Part shown: positions 40,373-49,910 of the stretch, in pieces
How the letters are laid out: each line of letters opens with the position of its first letter
Position numbering within the stretch: the stretch's first letter is position 1
DNA from: Sphingomonas sp. PP-CE-1G-424
GTDB taxonomy: Bacteria > Pseudomonadota > Alphaproteobacteria > Sphingomonadales > Sphingomonadaceae
Direction: 5' to 3'
Assembly (NCBI RefSeq): GCF_004341085.1
Contig: NZ_SLXW01000002.1
Span: 682,001 to 746,000, forward strand
DNA length: 64,000 nt
Translations under genes and position numbers: made by a program
The notes under the pieces: model-generated
Told to the model about the DNA's origin: nothing
What the model saw: the letters and a program-made list of their open reading frames with translations, nothing else
Databases searched by the model: none

Positions 40373-40987
40373 TTGCTGTTCTACGATAGCGCACTGCCAG
40401 CGCCCAACCCGCGCCGCGTCCGCATATTCCTCGCTGAAAAGCATATCCGCGTGCCGATGGCGCAGATCTCGATCCCCAAGGCGGAGCACAAGGCGGAAGC
40501 GTTCCTGTCGGTCAATGCGCTCGGCCAGACCCCTGCGCTCGCGTTGGACGATGGCCGCGTGCTGACGGAGAGCGTCGCGATCTGCCGCTATTTCGAGTTG
40601 CTGCACCCCGAACCGCCGATGTTCGGGCACGGTGCGCACAACATCGCCGAGATCGACATGTGGACGCGGCGGATCGAACTCCGGCTGATGACCCCGCTGT
40701 CGATGGTCTGGCTGCACACGCATCCCTGGACCGCGCGGATCGTCCAGCCGCAATATACCGAGTTTGGCGAGAGCCAGCGTCCACGCGTGCTGGCGGCAAT
40801 GGCGGAGTTCGATCACGCGCTCGACGGCCGCGACTGGCTCGACGGCGAACGCTATACGATCGCCGATATCGTTCTGCTGACGACGATCGACTTCGCCAAG
40901 TTCGTCGGCATCGCGATGCCCGACGAACTGGCGCACCTGAAGGTCTGGCATGCGCGTGCGTCGGCGCGCCCCAGTGCGAGTGCGTAG
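40373..40987 (+). CDS. glutathione S-transferase family protein
   Basis: A 204-residue protein with a TTG start (40373) placed six bases after GAGGAGA; this gives the usual N-terminus MLFYDSALPAPNPRRVRIFL. The N-terminal thioredoxin-like domain has LGQTPALALDDGRVLTESVAICRYF with the conserved cis-Pro and the Glu-Ser glutathione-binding pair. The helical C-terminal domain has DGERYTIADIVLLTTIDF with the N-capping Asp motif. Divergent from the acyl-CoA synthetase. Substrate unknown. Confidence 0.9.
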   Translation: MLFYDSALPAPNPRRVRIFLAEKHIRVPMAQISIPKAEHKAEAFLSVNALGQTPALALDDGRVLTESVAICRYFELLHPEPPMFGHGAHNIAEIDMWTRRIELRLMTPLSMVWLHTHPWTARIVQPQYTEFGESQRPRVLAAMAEFDHALDGRDWLDGERYTIADIVLLTTIDFAKFVGIAMPDELAHLKVWHARASARPSASA

Positions 40988-41094
40988 AGCTATCTTGATG
41001 CGAACAGGCTGGATTAACCAACTCGTTTGACGAGATCGCAGTCATCGCGACCTAAAACCCCCGGCAGGCTGATTGCACAGTTCGGGGAGCATCG

Positions 41095-41841
41095 ATGAAA
41101 GCGGCGTTACTAATCGGAGCGATCTGCGCGCTGCCGACGGCGGCATTGGCCGAAGATGGGCGGCCCGGTGTCGCGTCTGTGGCGGTCGCCCCGGTTTCAC
41201 AGATCGTCGTGCCCGCACATACCGAGATGATGTTGCGGCTGGACGAGGAAATCGGCTCCGACCGTGCCCGCGTCGGCCAGCCGGTCGCCGTCTCGGTGGC
41301 GCGCGATGTCGTCGTCGACGGTCTGGTGGTGATCCCACGCGGCACCGCGGGAACGGGCGCCGTGACCTATCGCACCGGCAAGGGCGCGTTCGGCAAATCG
41401 GGCAAGGTCGACATCGAGCTAAGGTCGGTCGACGTCGGGGGGCGCATGGTCCCGGTGGTCGGCCGCTATCATGCCGCAGGCGACGGCCGGACCGGCGAGA
41501 CTATCGGTACGATCCTGATCGGCGGGGTCGTCGCCGGCGCCTTCGTCACGGGTCATCACGCGATCTTCGAGGAAGGCCGCGAGTTCACCGCCTTTACCGG
41601 CGCCGCGACTCCGATCGCCCGCCCGACCGTTCGGATGGCGCGGTTCGTTCCGCCCGTCAGGACGCCCGACATGCGCAACGCGATGTTCGAGCGCGTGGGG
41701 TCGAACGGACCGCTATTCGGGGATGCTGCTCCTAAAGTCGCGCCCGCCTACGTCGCCTATGGAACCTTGGCGCAGCGGCTCGCTGCCGCGCAACCCGTCC
41801 GTGGCGGTGATCCGCGTCTGGGGTGGACGATCAGCGACTGA
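41095..41841 (+). CDS. exported hypothetical protein
   Basis: A 248-residue protein with signal peptide MKAALLIGAICALPTAALAED. The mature part contains VVPAHTEMMLRLDEEIGSDRARVGQPVAVSVARDVVVDG, a beta-rich domain of the kind found in several periplasmic proteins of unknown role, and a Gly-rich hydrophobic stretch (TIGTILIGGVVAGAFVTG) near residues 140-157. The C-terminal 60 residues have low complexity and Pro/Val. Conserved-looking sphingomonad protein, function unknown. Confidence 0.7.
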   Translation: MKAALLIGAICALPTAALAEDGRPGVASVAVAPVSQIVVPAHTEMMLRLDEEIGSDRARVGQPVAVSVARDVVVDGLVVIPRGTAGTGAVTYRTGKGAFGKSGKVDIELRSVDVGGRMVPVVGRYHAAGDGRTGETIGTILIGGVVAGAFVTGHHAIFEEGREFTAFTGAATPIARPTVRMARFVPPVRTPDMRNAMFERVGSNGPLFGDAAPKVAPAYVAYGTLAQRLAAAQPVRGGDPRLGWTISD

Positions 41842-42232
41842 CGAGCCGGCAGGCGTCGACACGGCGCGATCGGTCTAGCGCATGTACGAAAAGACCCTTT
41901 GCAATCCCGGTTTTCTGTGCGAGGGAGCCGCATACCCGGTATTCAGATTGCCCGGACGCTCCGCTCCATCGCCGATGGACCGACGAGCCCGGCCACGAGG
42001 TTGGAGAGGGGATAAGGCGGAAGAGCGACCTACGGAGGTCGCATCTTCCGCCGTCCTTCTTCGCATCCCATAGTTTCAAGCCAGACGCGTCAAAACCCCC
42101 GCCCGCGGCGCGCGTTTCAGCCGATCTGCGCGTGCCGTGGTCGTCGCTAGCCGCGCTATAATGCAGGTTTAACTTGTCTGGTACGCGACCAATGCCTTAG
42201 CCTCGGGCAATATTCGATGTCGAGGTATCGTA
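41842..42232. other. intergenic region with hairpin
   Basis: About 390 bases between same-strand genes. A clear stem lies at 42015-42052 (GGCGGAAGAGCGACCT, loop ACGG, then the complement with one bulge). Promoter of the following MFS gene presumably lies after 42060. No gene seen. Confidence 0.5.
42015..42052. terminator. hairpin, possible terminator
   Basis: A 16-bp stem with one bulged base and a four-base loop, followed by GTCCTTCTTCG, a weak pyrimidine-rich tail. Could terminate the transcript of the exported protein at 41841 or be a lone palindrome. Confidence 0.4.
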
Positions 42233-43534
42233 ATGGCAGTAGCGTATCAGTCCCATCCCGAGATCGCCGACGCGTTGGCGATGAAGCGACGGGGCCTGAC
42301 GCTCGCGCTCCTCACCTTCACCTATTTCTTCAGCTACATGGACCGCCAGATCCTCGCGATCCTGCTCGAGCGGATCAAGGCGGACCTGCTGCTGACCGAT
42401 ACGCAGCTCGGGTTGCTGTCCGGACTCGTCTTCGCGATCTTCTATGCGACGCTCGGCATTCCGGTCGCGCGACTCGCGGATCGGACCAGCCGCCGCAACA
42501 TCATCGCCGCCAGCCTGACGATCTGGAGCGCGATGACCGCGCTGTGCGGGCTCGCGCAGAACTTCACGCAGCTGATGCTCTTCCGGATCGGCGTCGGCAT
42601 CGGCGAGGCGGGGTCGAGCCCGCCCAGTCATTCGATCATCGCCGATCTCTACCCGCCCGAGAAACGCGCGAGTGCGATGGCGGTGTATTCGCTCGGCGTG
42701 GTGCTCGGCGCAGGGTTCGGGACGCTGATTGGCGGGGTCGTCGCGCACTCGTACGGCTGGCGGATCGCGATGATGACCGTTGGCCTGCCGGGAATCGCGC
42801 TCGCCATCCTCGTCCGCCTGTTCATGGTCGAGCCGCGTCGCGGACTGTCCGACGCTGCCCGCGCGGTGGCGACGCCGATGCCGAGCGTCGCGCAAGGGTT
42901 CGCGTCGATGTGGGCGAGTGCCCCCGCGCGGCATCTGGTGGTCGGCGTGACGCTGACGTCGATGATCGGTTACGCGCTGACCGGCTGGGGGCCGAGCTAT
43001 ATCCAGCGGTCGCTGGGCATCTCGATGCTCGACATCTCGCGGTATATCGCGCTGCCGGGGGCGCTGTTTGGTGCGGTCTCTGCGCTGGCGGGCGGCAAGA
43101 TCGCCGACATGCTCGCCAAGCGTCATGGGCTCCATGTCCAGGCCTGGGTGGTGCTGGTGATGAAGGGCCTGTCGCTCCCGTTCGCGCTCGCCTTCTACCT
43201 GATCGATGCGCCGGTGATCGCGATCGGCAGCTATTTCGTCTCGCTGATCTTCGCCAATTCGTATCTCGGGCCGAGCTTCGCGCTGATCCAGCACCTCGCG
43301 CCGTTGCAGATCCGTGCGATGTGGGCGGCGATCACGCTGCTGGTGATCAATCTGGTCGGACTGGGGCTTGGGCCGACGATGGTGGGCTGGCTCAGCGACC
43401 TGCTCAAGCCGGGGTTCGGCGAGGATTCGTTGCGGTATGCGCTGATCATCATCGTGCTGATGACGCCGTGGGCGCTGTTCCACTATTGGCGCGCCGGGGT
43501 CCTGCTGAAGCGCGCGGAGGATGCCGCGAGGTAA
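42233..43534 (+). CDS. spinster-type MFS transporter
   Basis: A 433-residue, 12-TM transporter. The start region FTYFFSYMDRQILAILLERIKADLLLTDTQLGLLSG, followed by IFYATLGIPVARLADRTSRRNIIAASL and GEAGSSPPSHSIIADLYPPEKRA, is typical of the spinster-like MFS branch common in sphingomonads, often near aromatic or lipid catabolism genes. Substrate unknown. It is convergent with the STAS-like gene, with only 12 bases between the stops. Confidence 0.88.
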   Translation: MAVAYQSHPEIADALAMKRRGLTLALLTFTYFFSYMDRQILAILLERIKADLLLTDTQLGLLSGLVFAIFYATLGIPVARLADRTSRRNIIAASLTIWSAMTALCGLAQNFTQLMLFRIGVGIGEAGSSPPSHSIIADLYPPEKRASAMAVYSLGVVLGAGFGTLIGGVVAHSYGWRIAMMTVGLPGIALAILVRLFMVEPRRGLSDAARAVATPMPSVAQGFASMWASAPARHLVVGVTLTSMIGYALTGWGPSYIQRSLGISMLDISRYIALPGALFGAVSALAGGKIADMLAKRHGLHVQAWVVLVMKGLSLPFALAFYLIDAPVIAIGSYFVSLIFANSYLGPSFALIQHLAPLQIRAMWAAITLLVINLVGLGLGPTMVGWLSDLLKPGFGEDSLRYALIIIVLMTPWALFHYWRAGVLLKRAEDAAR

Positions 43535-43545
43535 CCGCCTCTTCA

Positions 43546-43950
43546 TCAGGCCGGCGGAGAGGCGGCGGCCGCGGCAGGGTGGGCCAACGCATCCGCCAAC
43601 AACCATGTCATCGCGCTTGTCCGGTCGTCGAACACCGCCATGTCGTCGCGCACCGCGACGATCCGCTTCACCTGCAGTCGCGCGAGTTTACCATCCGTGA
43701 ACAACGCAACTTTGCGCGACTTCAGCGGGATGGTCAAAGCCACGCGCTGGAGCATCGCCACCACTTCCTGAGGCTGGATCGCGGACCGCGAGAAATTGCC
43801 CAGCAGCATGTGACGCTTGCCGGTTGCCAGCACGCGCCGCGCCTCGCCGTCCAGATCGCGTAGAAAGCCCTCGACATGCGGGATCGTCCAGAATCCCGAT
43901 GCCTCGACCTCGATGATGCCGGTGTCGAGATCGGTCGTGATCGTGTGCAT
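43546..43950 (-). CDS. STAS/SpoIIAA-like protein
   Basis: A 134-residue protein with the alternating strand-helix pattern of SpoIIAA-like/STAS domains: IIEVEASGFWTIPHVEGFLRDL, MLLGNFSRSAIQPQEVVAML, KVALFTDGKLARLQVKRIV, then DDRTSAMTWLL. The Ala-rich tail is disordered. Such single-domain proteins are common and often uncharacterised. It is encoded next to, but not clearly with, a TetR-type regulator. Confidence 0.65.
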   Translation of the reverse strand: MHTITTDLDTGIIEVEASGFWTIPHVEGFLRDLDGEARRVLATGKRHMLLGNFSRSAIQPQEVVAMLQRVALTIPLKSRKVALFTDGKLARLQVKRIVAVRDDMAVFDDRTSAMTWLLADALAHPAAAAASPPA

Positions 43951-44058
43951 GACGCCCTCCGTGGAGGTGTCGGGATCGGCCGCTCGGCGTTAACGGCGCG
44001 TAACCAAACCGTTACGAGTGCGATTGTCGCCCCGCCTGTGTCGTCGTGCCGACTGGCG

Positions 44059-45303
44059 TCAGGCCTTCGCCATCCGATCGTCGAACAGGCCGAACATCAG
44101 CGTCGAGGCGTACATCGCGATCGCCCGCTCGCGCGGCATCGTCGACGCCCATTTGCGCATGTCGAACGCGGCGTTCTGGAGCGCCATCAACGCCTGCGCC
44201 GCGATCAGCGCATCGACCGCGCGGATCGAGCCTTCGCCGATCCCGTCCATCATCATGCCCGCATAGCGCCGTGCGATGCCGTTCGAGCGATCGACCATCG
44301 CGTTGCGCACGCCGACCGGCAATCCGCTGAGTGCGGTAGTGCGGAGCAGCGGGCCACGCTCGGCAAACTGCACGTCGAGCAGCGTAGCGACGGTGCTCGA
44401 CAGCTTGTGCCAATAACTGCCGCCCTCGGCCTCGCCGCGGCTCTGCGCATCGGCGATCGTGTCGAAGCTGCGGCGGTAGCACGCGATGACGAGATCGTCC
44501 TTCGCATCGAGATGGTGGTAGAAACTGCCCTTGGTCACGTTCAGCTCGGACGCGATCTTCTGCACCGAGGCGCCGCGATAGCCGAGTTCGTTGATCAGGC
44601 GCGTCGCGGCGAGCAGGAACGCCTCTCGGCCCGGCTCCGCCTCGTCATGGCTGAGATCGAGCAGGGTAGGCGACCATTTGGCGTCCTTGCCCGCGATGCC
44701 GTGCGCGAACACATCCATCAGCCGCTCTTCCACCCGGCCGTACTGGTCGGGCTCGTACCGCGTCAGCCAGATCGGCAGCCAGAACGTATTCTCCAGCAGC
44801 ACGTGCGCGCGTGCGCCGTTGAGATCGGTCTGCGCGCGCGACGAGGTCGGCCCCCACAACAGCCGCGTCCGGCGGAACACCTCGCGCCAGCCCGCCATCA
44901 GCCGCCCACGCATCGGCTCCTCGGTCGCGCGCAGATCGGAGAGGACGGCGAACGCCTTCTCCTCGCCGCGCTGGATCCGCCCGAGCCGGTCCATGTTGAG
45001 CGCGAGATAGCGCCGAACGCGGTCCTCCGGCGTCGCTTCTTCGGCCGCGACGTCGAGCATCGCGATCAGCGATTCGAGCGTGTTCTCGAACGCCGCCGCC
45101 GCAAGGTCTTCCTTGCGCTTGAAATAATAGGTAACGCTCGTCGTGTTGAGCCCGACGCGCCGCGCGACGTCCGCGAACGTCATGCCCTTGGCACTCTGTT
45201 CGTTGATCGCTTCTGCCGCCGCGGCGAGGATCGCGTCACGCTTCGCACGGAAGCGCTTGGTCCCCTGTTCGCTCTCGTCGCTGGCCTCTGCCGGAACCTT
45301 CAT
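44059..45303 (-). CDS. tandem TetR-family regulator (two HTH domains)
   Basis: A 414-residue protein with two TetR modules in one chain. The first DNA-binding helix-turn-helix is at about residues 20-65 (MTFADVARRVGLNTTSVTYYFKRKEDLAAAAF), the second at about 228-275 (GASVQKIASELNVTKGSFYHHLDAKDDLV), each followed by a ligand-binding-like helical domain. Normal TetR proteins are about 200 residues and dimerise; a fused tandem would supply two DNA-binding heads per chain. It is divergent from the acyl-CoA dehydrogenase cluster and probably regulates it in response to an acyl-CoA or hydrophobic ligand. Confidence 0.88.
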   Translation of the reverse strand: MKVPAEASDESEQGTKRFRAKRDAILAAAAEAINEQSAKGMTFADVARRVGLNTTSVTYYFKRKEDLAAAAFENTLESLIAMLDVAAEEATPEDRVRRYLALNMDRLGRIQRGEEKAFAVLSDLRATEEPMRGRLMAGWREVFRRTRLLWGPTSSRAQTDLNGARAHVLLENTFWLPIWLTRYEPDQYGRVEERLMDVFAHGIAGKDAKWSPTLLDLSHDEAEPGREAFLLAATRLINELGYRGASVQKIASELNVTKGSFYHHLDAKDDLVIACYRRSFDTIADAQSRGEAEGGSYWHKLSSTVATLLDVQFAERGPLLRTTALSGLPVGVRNAMVDRSNGIARRYAGMMMDGIGEGSIRAVDALIAAQALMALQNAAFDMRKWASTMPRERAIAMYASTLMFGLFDDRMAKA

Positions 45304-45459
45304 CGAAACACCCTAACAGCTTCGATTTGAAGATACAGTGCTTTTTAGGCGCTTTCAGGGCGGACTTGAAAACATGCTTTCCGGGGCCCTCCACACGCTT
45401 TACCGAATGTGCGGTATGGTCTACCTCGCCTTCAAAGCGATGACGATTGGAGAGCCCGC

Positions 45460-46743
45460 ATGGATTTCAGCTTTAGCGAACGAGAGACGTATTTCCGGGA
45501 TCGGGTCCGGGATTTCATCGACCAGAATATCCGCCCGCGCCAAGCCGATTACGACCAGCAGGCGCATGAGGGCGAGCGCTGGAAGGTGATTCCGGTGATC
45601 GAGGAGATGAAGGAGAAGGCCAAGGCAGCCGGGCTCTGGAATTTCTTCATGCCACCGCATTCGGGCCAGACGCATGTCGACGATTCGTTCGCGTTCGAGG
45701 GCACGCAGCTGACCAATCTCGAATATGCGTTATGCGCGGAGGAGATGGGGAAGATCAGTTGGGCGAGCGAGTGCTTCAACTGTTCGGCGCCCGATACCGG
45801 CAACATGGAGGTGTTTCACCGTTATGGCACGCGCGAGCAGAAGGAGGCCTATCTCGGGCCGTTGATGCGCGGCGAGATTCGCTCGGCGTTCCTGATGACC
45901 GAGCCCGCGGTGGCGTCGTCGGATGCGACCAACATCGAGACGTCGATGGTGCGCGATGGCGATCACTACGTCATCAACGGCACGAAATGGTGGTCGAGCG
46001 GCGTCGGTGATCCGCGCTGCAAGATCGCGATCGTGATGGGCAAGACGTCGTTCGAGGGTTCGCGGCACCAGCAGCAGAGCCAGATCCTCGTGCCGATGGA
46101 TACGCCCGGCGTGACGATCAAGCGGATGCTCTCCGTCTATGGCTATGACCACGCGCCGCACGGCCATGGCGAAGTGGTGCTGGAAAATGTCCGCGTGCCC
46201 GTCGAGAACGTGCTGCTCGGCGAAGGGCGCGGGTTCGAGATCGCGCAGGGGCGGCTTGGGCCGGGGCGTATCCACCACTGCATGCGCACCATCGGTGTCG
46301 CCGAGACCGCGATCGAGGCGATGGCGCGGCGGCTGCTCGACCGGGTCGCGTTCGGCAAGCGGATCGCGGATTTTTCGGTGTGGGAGGAGCGGATCGCGAC
46401 CGCGCGGATCGATATCGAGATGACTCGTTTGCTCTGCCTCAAGGCGGCGGACATGATGGACAAGGCGGGCAACAAGTCTGCACAGATCGAGATCTCGATG
46501 ATCAAGGTGGCGGCGCCGAATATGGCGTTGCGCATTCTGGACGACGCGATTCAGGCGCATGGCGGCGGCGGCGTGTCGGGCGATTTCCGGTTGGCGCACG
46601 ACTGGGCGGCGATGCGGACGCTGCGGTTCGCGGATGGCCCGGACGAGGTCCACAACCGCTCGATCGCGCGCAACGAGTTCGGGAAGTACGGTGATTTCCG
46701 CAAGGGCGGGGTGTCCAGCGGTGACGTCGGGGTGAGCCGGTAA
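45460..46743 (+). CDS. acyl-CoA dehydrogenase
   Basis: A 427-residue flavoenzyme starting [19 protein letters not shown]. Family motifs include [63 protein letters not shown] and a late [36 protein letters not shown]. The sequence fits the ACAD10/11-type subgroup that often appears with an APH-like phosphotransferase, as found downstream here. Oxidises an acyl-CoA at the alpha-beta position. First gene of a probable catabolic cluster controlled by the tandem TetR. Confidence 0.92.
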   Translation: MDFSFSERETYFRDRVRDFIDQNIRPRQADYDQQAHEGERWKVIPVIEEMKEKAKAAGLWNFFMPPHSGQTHVDDSFAFEGTQLTNLEYALCAEEMGKISWASECFNCSAPDTGNMEVFHRYGTREQKEAYLGPLMRGEIRSAFLMTEPAVASSDATNIETSMVRDGDHYVINGTKWWSSGVGDPRCKIAIVMGKTSFEGSRHQQQSQILVPMDTPGVTIKRMLSVYGYDHAPHGHGEVVLENVRVPVENVLLGEGRGFEIAQGRLGPGRIHHCMRTIGVAETAIEAMARRLLDRVAFGKRIADFSVWEERIATARIDIEMTRLLCLKAADMMDKAGNKSAQIEISMIKVAAPNMALRILDDAIQAHGGGGVSGDFRLAHDWAAMRTLRFADGPDEVHNRSIARNEFGKYGDFRKGGVSSGDVGVSR

Positions 46744-46753
46744 ACCTATCCCC

Positions 46754-46827
46754 CCGTTCGTCCTGAGCGAAGTCGAAGGACCGGCTCGCTTGGGGCAATG
46801 TCCTTCGACTGCGCTCAGGACGAACGG
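46754..46827. repeat. paired palindromic repeat (class CGTTCGTCCTGAGC)
   Basis: CCGTTCGTCCTGAGCGAAGT at the left pairs with GACTGCGCTCAGGACGAACGG at the right. The same class occurs at 52198-52271. Lies between the acyl-CoA dehydrogenase and alcohol dehydrogenase genes and may weaken read-through. Confidence 0.75.
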
Positions 46828-46871
46828 AATTTTTGATTGTCCGCCCGCCAGTTTTCGGAGCCTGACTACCC

Positions 46872-47954
46872 ATGAAAGCCGCAGTCCTTTTCGAAGCCAA
46901 CACCCCGCTCAGCATCGAGGATGTCACCATCTCGAAGCCGACGGCACACGAAGTGCTGATCCGCACGGTCGCGGTCGGCGTGTGCCGGTCCGACCTGCAT
47001 TTCGTCGACGGGGCTTATCCGCATGCGATGCCGACCATTCCCGGCCATGAAGCGTGCGGCGTGGTCGAGGCGGTGGGCGACGAAGTGCGCGGCGTGAAGG
47101 TCGGCGACCATGTCGTGACGTGTCTGTCGGCATTCTGTGGTCAGTGCGAGTTTTGCGTCACCGGCCGGATGTCGCTGTGCATCGATGCCAGCGTGCGCCG
47201 TCCCAAGGGCGCCGCGCCGCGCCTCATGCTCGGCGACCGACCTATCGCGCAGATGCTCAACCTGTCGGCCTATGCCGAGATGATGCTGGTCCACGAGCAT
47301 GCGTGCGTCGCGATCGACCGCGACATGCCTATGGATCGTGCCGCGCTGCTCGGGTGCGCGATCACCACCGGGGCGGGCGCTGTTTTCAATACGACCGACG
47401 TTACGCCGGGCGAGACGGTGTGCGTGGTCGGCTGCGGCGGCATCGGGCTCGCGGCGGTCAACGCGGCCAAGATCGCGGGCGCGGGGAAGATCATTGCGCT
47501 CGATCCCGTCCCGGAAAAGCGTGCGATGGCCGAAAAGCTCGGTGCGACGCACAGCATCGATGCATTGTCCGAGACCGCAGCGGACGAGGTCGTCGCGATC
47601 ACAAAGGGCGGCGTGCACCACGCGATCGAGGCGGTCGGGCGCGCGCAATCGGCGGCAACCGCCGTGAAAGTGCTTCGACGCGGCGGCACCGCGACGATCC
47701 TCGGCATGATGCCGCTCGGCGAGAAGGTCGGGCTGTCGGCGATGGACCTGCTGTCGGGCAAGCGTCTGCAGGGTGGATTCATGGGATCGAACCGGTTCCC
47801 GGTCGACATCCCGCGGCTGGTCGATTTCTACATGCGCGGGCTGCTCGATCTCGACACCATCATCGCCGACAGGATGCCGCTCGAGCGGATCAACGACGCG
47901 TTCGACGAACTCCGCCGCGGCGACACGACCCGTAGCGTGATCACCTTCTCGTGA
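46872..47954 (+). CDS. zinc-dependent alcohol dehydrogenase (MDR superfamily)
   Basis: A 360-residue enzyme. Catalytic zinc ligands: the Cys in GVCRSDLHFVDG and GHEACGVVEAVGDEVRGVKVGD. Structural zinc: the four-cysteine block CGQCEFCVTGRMSLC. NAD binding: CVVGCGGIGLAAVNAAKIAGAGKIIALD. It oxidises an alcohol to an aldehyde or ketone with NAD(P). Its stop overlaps the next start (GTGA), tying it to the phosphotransferase gene. Confidence 0.92.
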   Translation: MKAAVLFEANTPLSIEDVTISKPTAHEVLIRTVAVGVCRSDLHFVDGAYPHAMPTIPGHEACGVVEAVGDEVRGVKVGDHVVTCLSAFCGQCEFCVTGRMSLCIDASVRRPKGAAPRLMLGDRPIAQMLNLSAYAEMMLVHEHACVAIDRDMPMDRAALLGCAITTGAGAVFNTTDVTPGETVCVVGCGGIGLAAVNAAKIAGAGKIIALDPVPEKRAMAEKLGATHSIDALSETAADEVVAITKGGVHHAIEAVGRAQSAATAVKVLRRGGTATILGMMPLGEKVGLSAMDLLSGKRLQGGFMGSNRFPVDIPRLVDFYMRGLLDLDTIIADRMPLERINDAFDELRRGDTTRSVITFS

Positions 47955-49015
47955 ACGACGCATCGACCAGCATGGTCGGCACGATCGCGGTCGGCGACAA
48001 GGACCGTCTCGACCTCGACACGCTTGGCGCGTGGATGACCGCCAACGTGCCCGGCCATGCCGGCCCGCTGACCTACGCGAAGTTCGCCGGCGGCCAGTCG
48101 AACCCGACCTACCGCCTCGACACGCCGGAGCGCGCGTACGTGCTGCGCCGGAAACCGTTCGGCCCGATCCTGCCGAGCGCGCACGCCGTCGACCGCGAAT
48201 ACCGCGTCATCGCGGGGCTCCACCCGACCGGCTTCCCGGTGCCTCAACCCTATGGTCTCTGCGAGGACGCGGCGGTCATCGGTTCGGCCTTCTACGTCAT
48301 GGAAATGGTCGAAGGGCGGACGATCTGGGACGGCGCGATGCCCGGCGCGACTCCGCCCGAGCGCACCGCGCATTACGAGGCGATGGTCGACACGCTCGCC
48401 GCGCTCCACAACACCGATTACGCGGCGGCAGGGCTTGAGGAGTACGGCAAGCCCGGCAATTATTTCGAGCGCCAGGTCGGCCGCTGGACCAAGCAATACC
48501 GCGCCGCCGAGACCGAGCATATGGAGTCGGTCGAACGCCTGATCGAGTGGCTCCCGCGCACGCTGCCCGAGCAGACGCGGACCGCGATCGTCCACGGCGA
48601 CTACCGGATCGACAACATGATCTTCGCGCCGTTCGAGCCCAAGGTCATCGCCGTCCTCGACTGGGAATTGTCGACGCTCGGCGATCCGCTGGCGGACTTC
48701 TCGTATCTGCTGATGAGTTGGGTGACCGAGCCCGAGGGGCGTTCGGGCGTGCTTGGCATGACCGGACCGAGGACGGGCATTCCGACGATCGAGCAGGTCG
48801 TGGAGCGCTATTGCGCCGCCACCGGTCGCGATGGCGTCCCCGATCTCAACTGGTATTTCGCCTACAACCTCTTCCGGCTGACCGGCATCGTGCAGGGCAT
48901 CAAGAAGCGCATCATCGACGGCACTGCGTCGAGTGCTCAGGCGGAGAAGACGGTCGCCAAGATCCACGGGTTGGCGGATGCTGCGTGGGGCTTTGCGGTG
49001 AAGGCGGGGGCGTAA
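47951..49015 (+). CDS. APH-family phosphotransferase (ACAD10/11-associated type)
   Basis: A 354-residue kinase-like protein with a GTG start overlapping the upstream stop. Motifs: GGQSNPTYRLDTPERAYVLRRKP (nucleotide-binding Lys region), VHGDYRIDNMIF (catalytic loop Asp) and VLDWELSTLGDPLADFSYL (metal-binding DxD-like). This subgroup is encoded or fused with acyl-CoA dehydrogenases of the ACAD10/11 type, which handle hydroxy-acyl-CoAs through a phosphorylated intermediate; the nearby acyl-CoA dehydrogenase fits that role. Confidence 0.9.
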   Translation: MNDASTSMVGTIAVGDKDRLDLDTLGAWMTANVPGHAGPLTYAKFAGGQSNPTYRLDTPERAYVLRRKPFGPILPSAHAVDREYRVIAGLHPTGFPVPQPYGLCEDAAVIGSAFYVMEMVEGRTIWDGAMPGATPPERTAHYEAMVDTLAALHNTDYAAAGLEEYGKPGNYFERQVGRWTKQYRAAETEHMESVERLIEWLPRTLPEQTRTAIVHGDYRIDNMIFAPFEPKVIAVLDWELSTLGDPLADFSYLLMSWVTEPEGRSGVLGMTGPRTGIPTIEQVVERYCAATGRDGVPDLNWYFAYNLFRLTGIVQGIKKRIIDGTASSAQAEKTVAKIHGLADAAWGFAVKAGA

Positions 49016-49017
49016 TT

Positions 49018-49122
49018 CCCCTCTCGCTTGCGGGAGGGGTTAGGGGAGGGGCTGACCTTCCCCGGCATGAAACGTTGCGGAAAGATCGGGCCCTCCCCCG
49101 ACCCCTCCCGCAAGCGGGAGGG
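49018..49122. repeat. paired palindromic repeat (class CCCTCCCGC) supplying a ribosome-binding site
   Basis: CCCCTCTCGCTTGCGGGAGGGG near the left and CCCCTCCCGCAAGCGGGAGGG-type units at the right, with a CCCTCCCC/GGGGAGGG inner pair. Same class at 51450-51555. The last bases of the right arm, GGGAGGGAGAAG, are also the only Shine-Dalgarno sequence for the SDR gene starting at 49131. Confidence 0.75.
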
Positions 49123-49130
49123 AGAAGTCA

Positions 49131-49895
49131 GTGTCGCAATTTGATCTCACAGGGCAGGTCGCCATCGTCACCGGCTCCTCGCGTGGCATCGGCTTGGCCT
49201 CCGCGCGAGAGCTGGCCGAGCACGGCGCGAAGATCGTGATCTCCAGCCGCAAGCAGGACGCTTGCGACACGGTCGCCGCCGAACTCAACGCCAGGCACGG
49301 AGACGGCACCGCGATCGCGATCGCTGCCAACATCTCCGACAAGGCGGGCCTGCAAAACCTCGTCGACCAGACCCGCGCCCAGCTCGGCCGGATCGACATC
49401 CTCGTCTGCAACGCCGCCTCGAACCCCTATTACGGCCCGCAAGCCGGCATCGCCGACGACCAGTTCCGGAAGATCCTCGACAACAACATCGTGTCCAACC
49501 ACTGGCTGATCCAGATGGTCGCGCCCGAGATGCTGGAGCGCCGCAGTGGCAGCATAATCATCATTTCCTCGATCGGCGGTCTGCGCGGCTCGCCGGTGAT
49601 CGGCGCGTACTGCATCAGCAAGGCCGCCGACATGCAGCTCGCGCGCAACCTCGCCGTCGAGTTCGGCCCGTCCAACGTCCGCGTGAATTGCATCGCGCCG
49701 GGCCTGATCAAGACCGACTTCGCGCGCGCCTTGTTGGAAGACCCGCAGCGGATCGAGGCGGCGAACACCAGCGTGCCGCTCCGCCGGATCGGCGAGCCGG
49801 AAGAAATCGCGGGCGCGGTCGTCTTTCTGGCGTCGTCGGCAAGCAATTTCATGACCGGCCAGACGATGGTCATCGACGGGGGCGTCACGATCTAA
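49131..49895 (+). CDS. SDR-family oxidoreductase
   Basis: A 254-residue short-chain dehydrogenase with a GTG start. NAD(P)-binding TGSSRGIGLASA, NAA motif (LVCNAASNPY), catalytic Ser region (IIIISSIGGLRG), Tyr-Lys pair in AYCISKAA (Tyr608-type position is the Y of GAYCISKA) and a typical C-terminal GQTMVIDGG. Acts on an alcohol, keto or hydroxyacyl substrate in the catabolic cluster. The ribosome-binding site comes from the right arm of the upstream palindromic repeat. Confidence 0.92.
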   Translation: MSQFDLTGQVAIVTGSSRGIGLASARELAEHGAKIVISSRKQDACDTVAAELNARHGDGTAIAIAANISDKAGLQNLVDQTRAQLGRIDILVCNAASNPYYGPQAGIADDQFRKILDNNIVSNHWLIQMVAPEMLERRSGSIIIISSIGGLRGSPVIGAYCISKAADMQLARNLAVEFGPSNVRVNCIAPGLIKTDFARALLEDPQRIEAANTSVPLRRIGEPEEIAGAVVFLASSASNFMTGQTMVIDGGVTI

Positions 49896-49910
49896 CCGAA
49901 GGACCATGCG

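Noticed and set aside
42217..43863. Long open frame over the spinster-type MFS gene in another frame
   Set aside because: Arg/Asp-rich repeats without hydrophobic segments; the other frame gives a proper 12-TM transporter.
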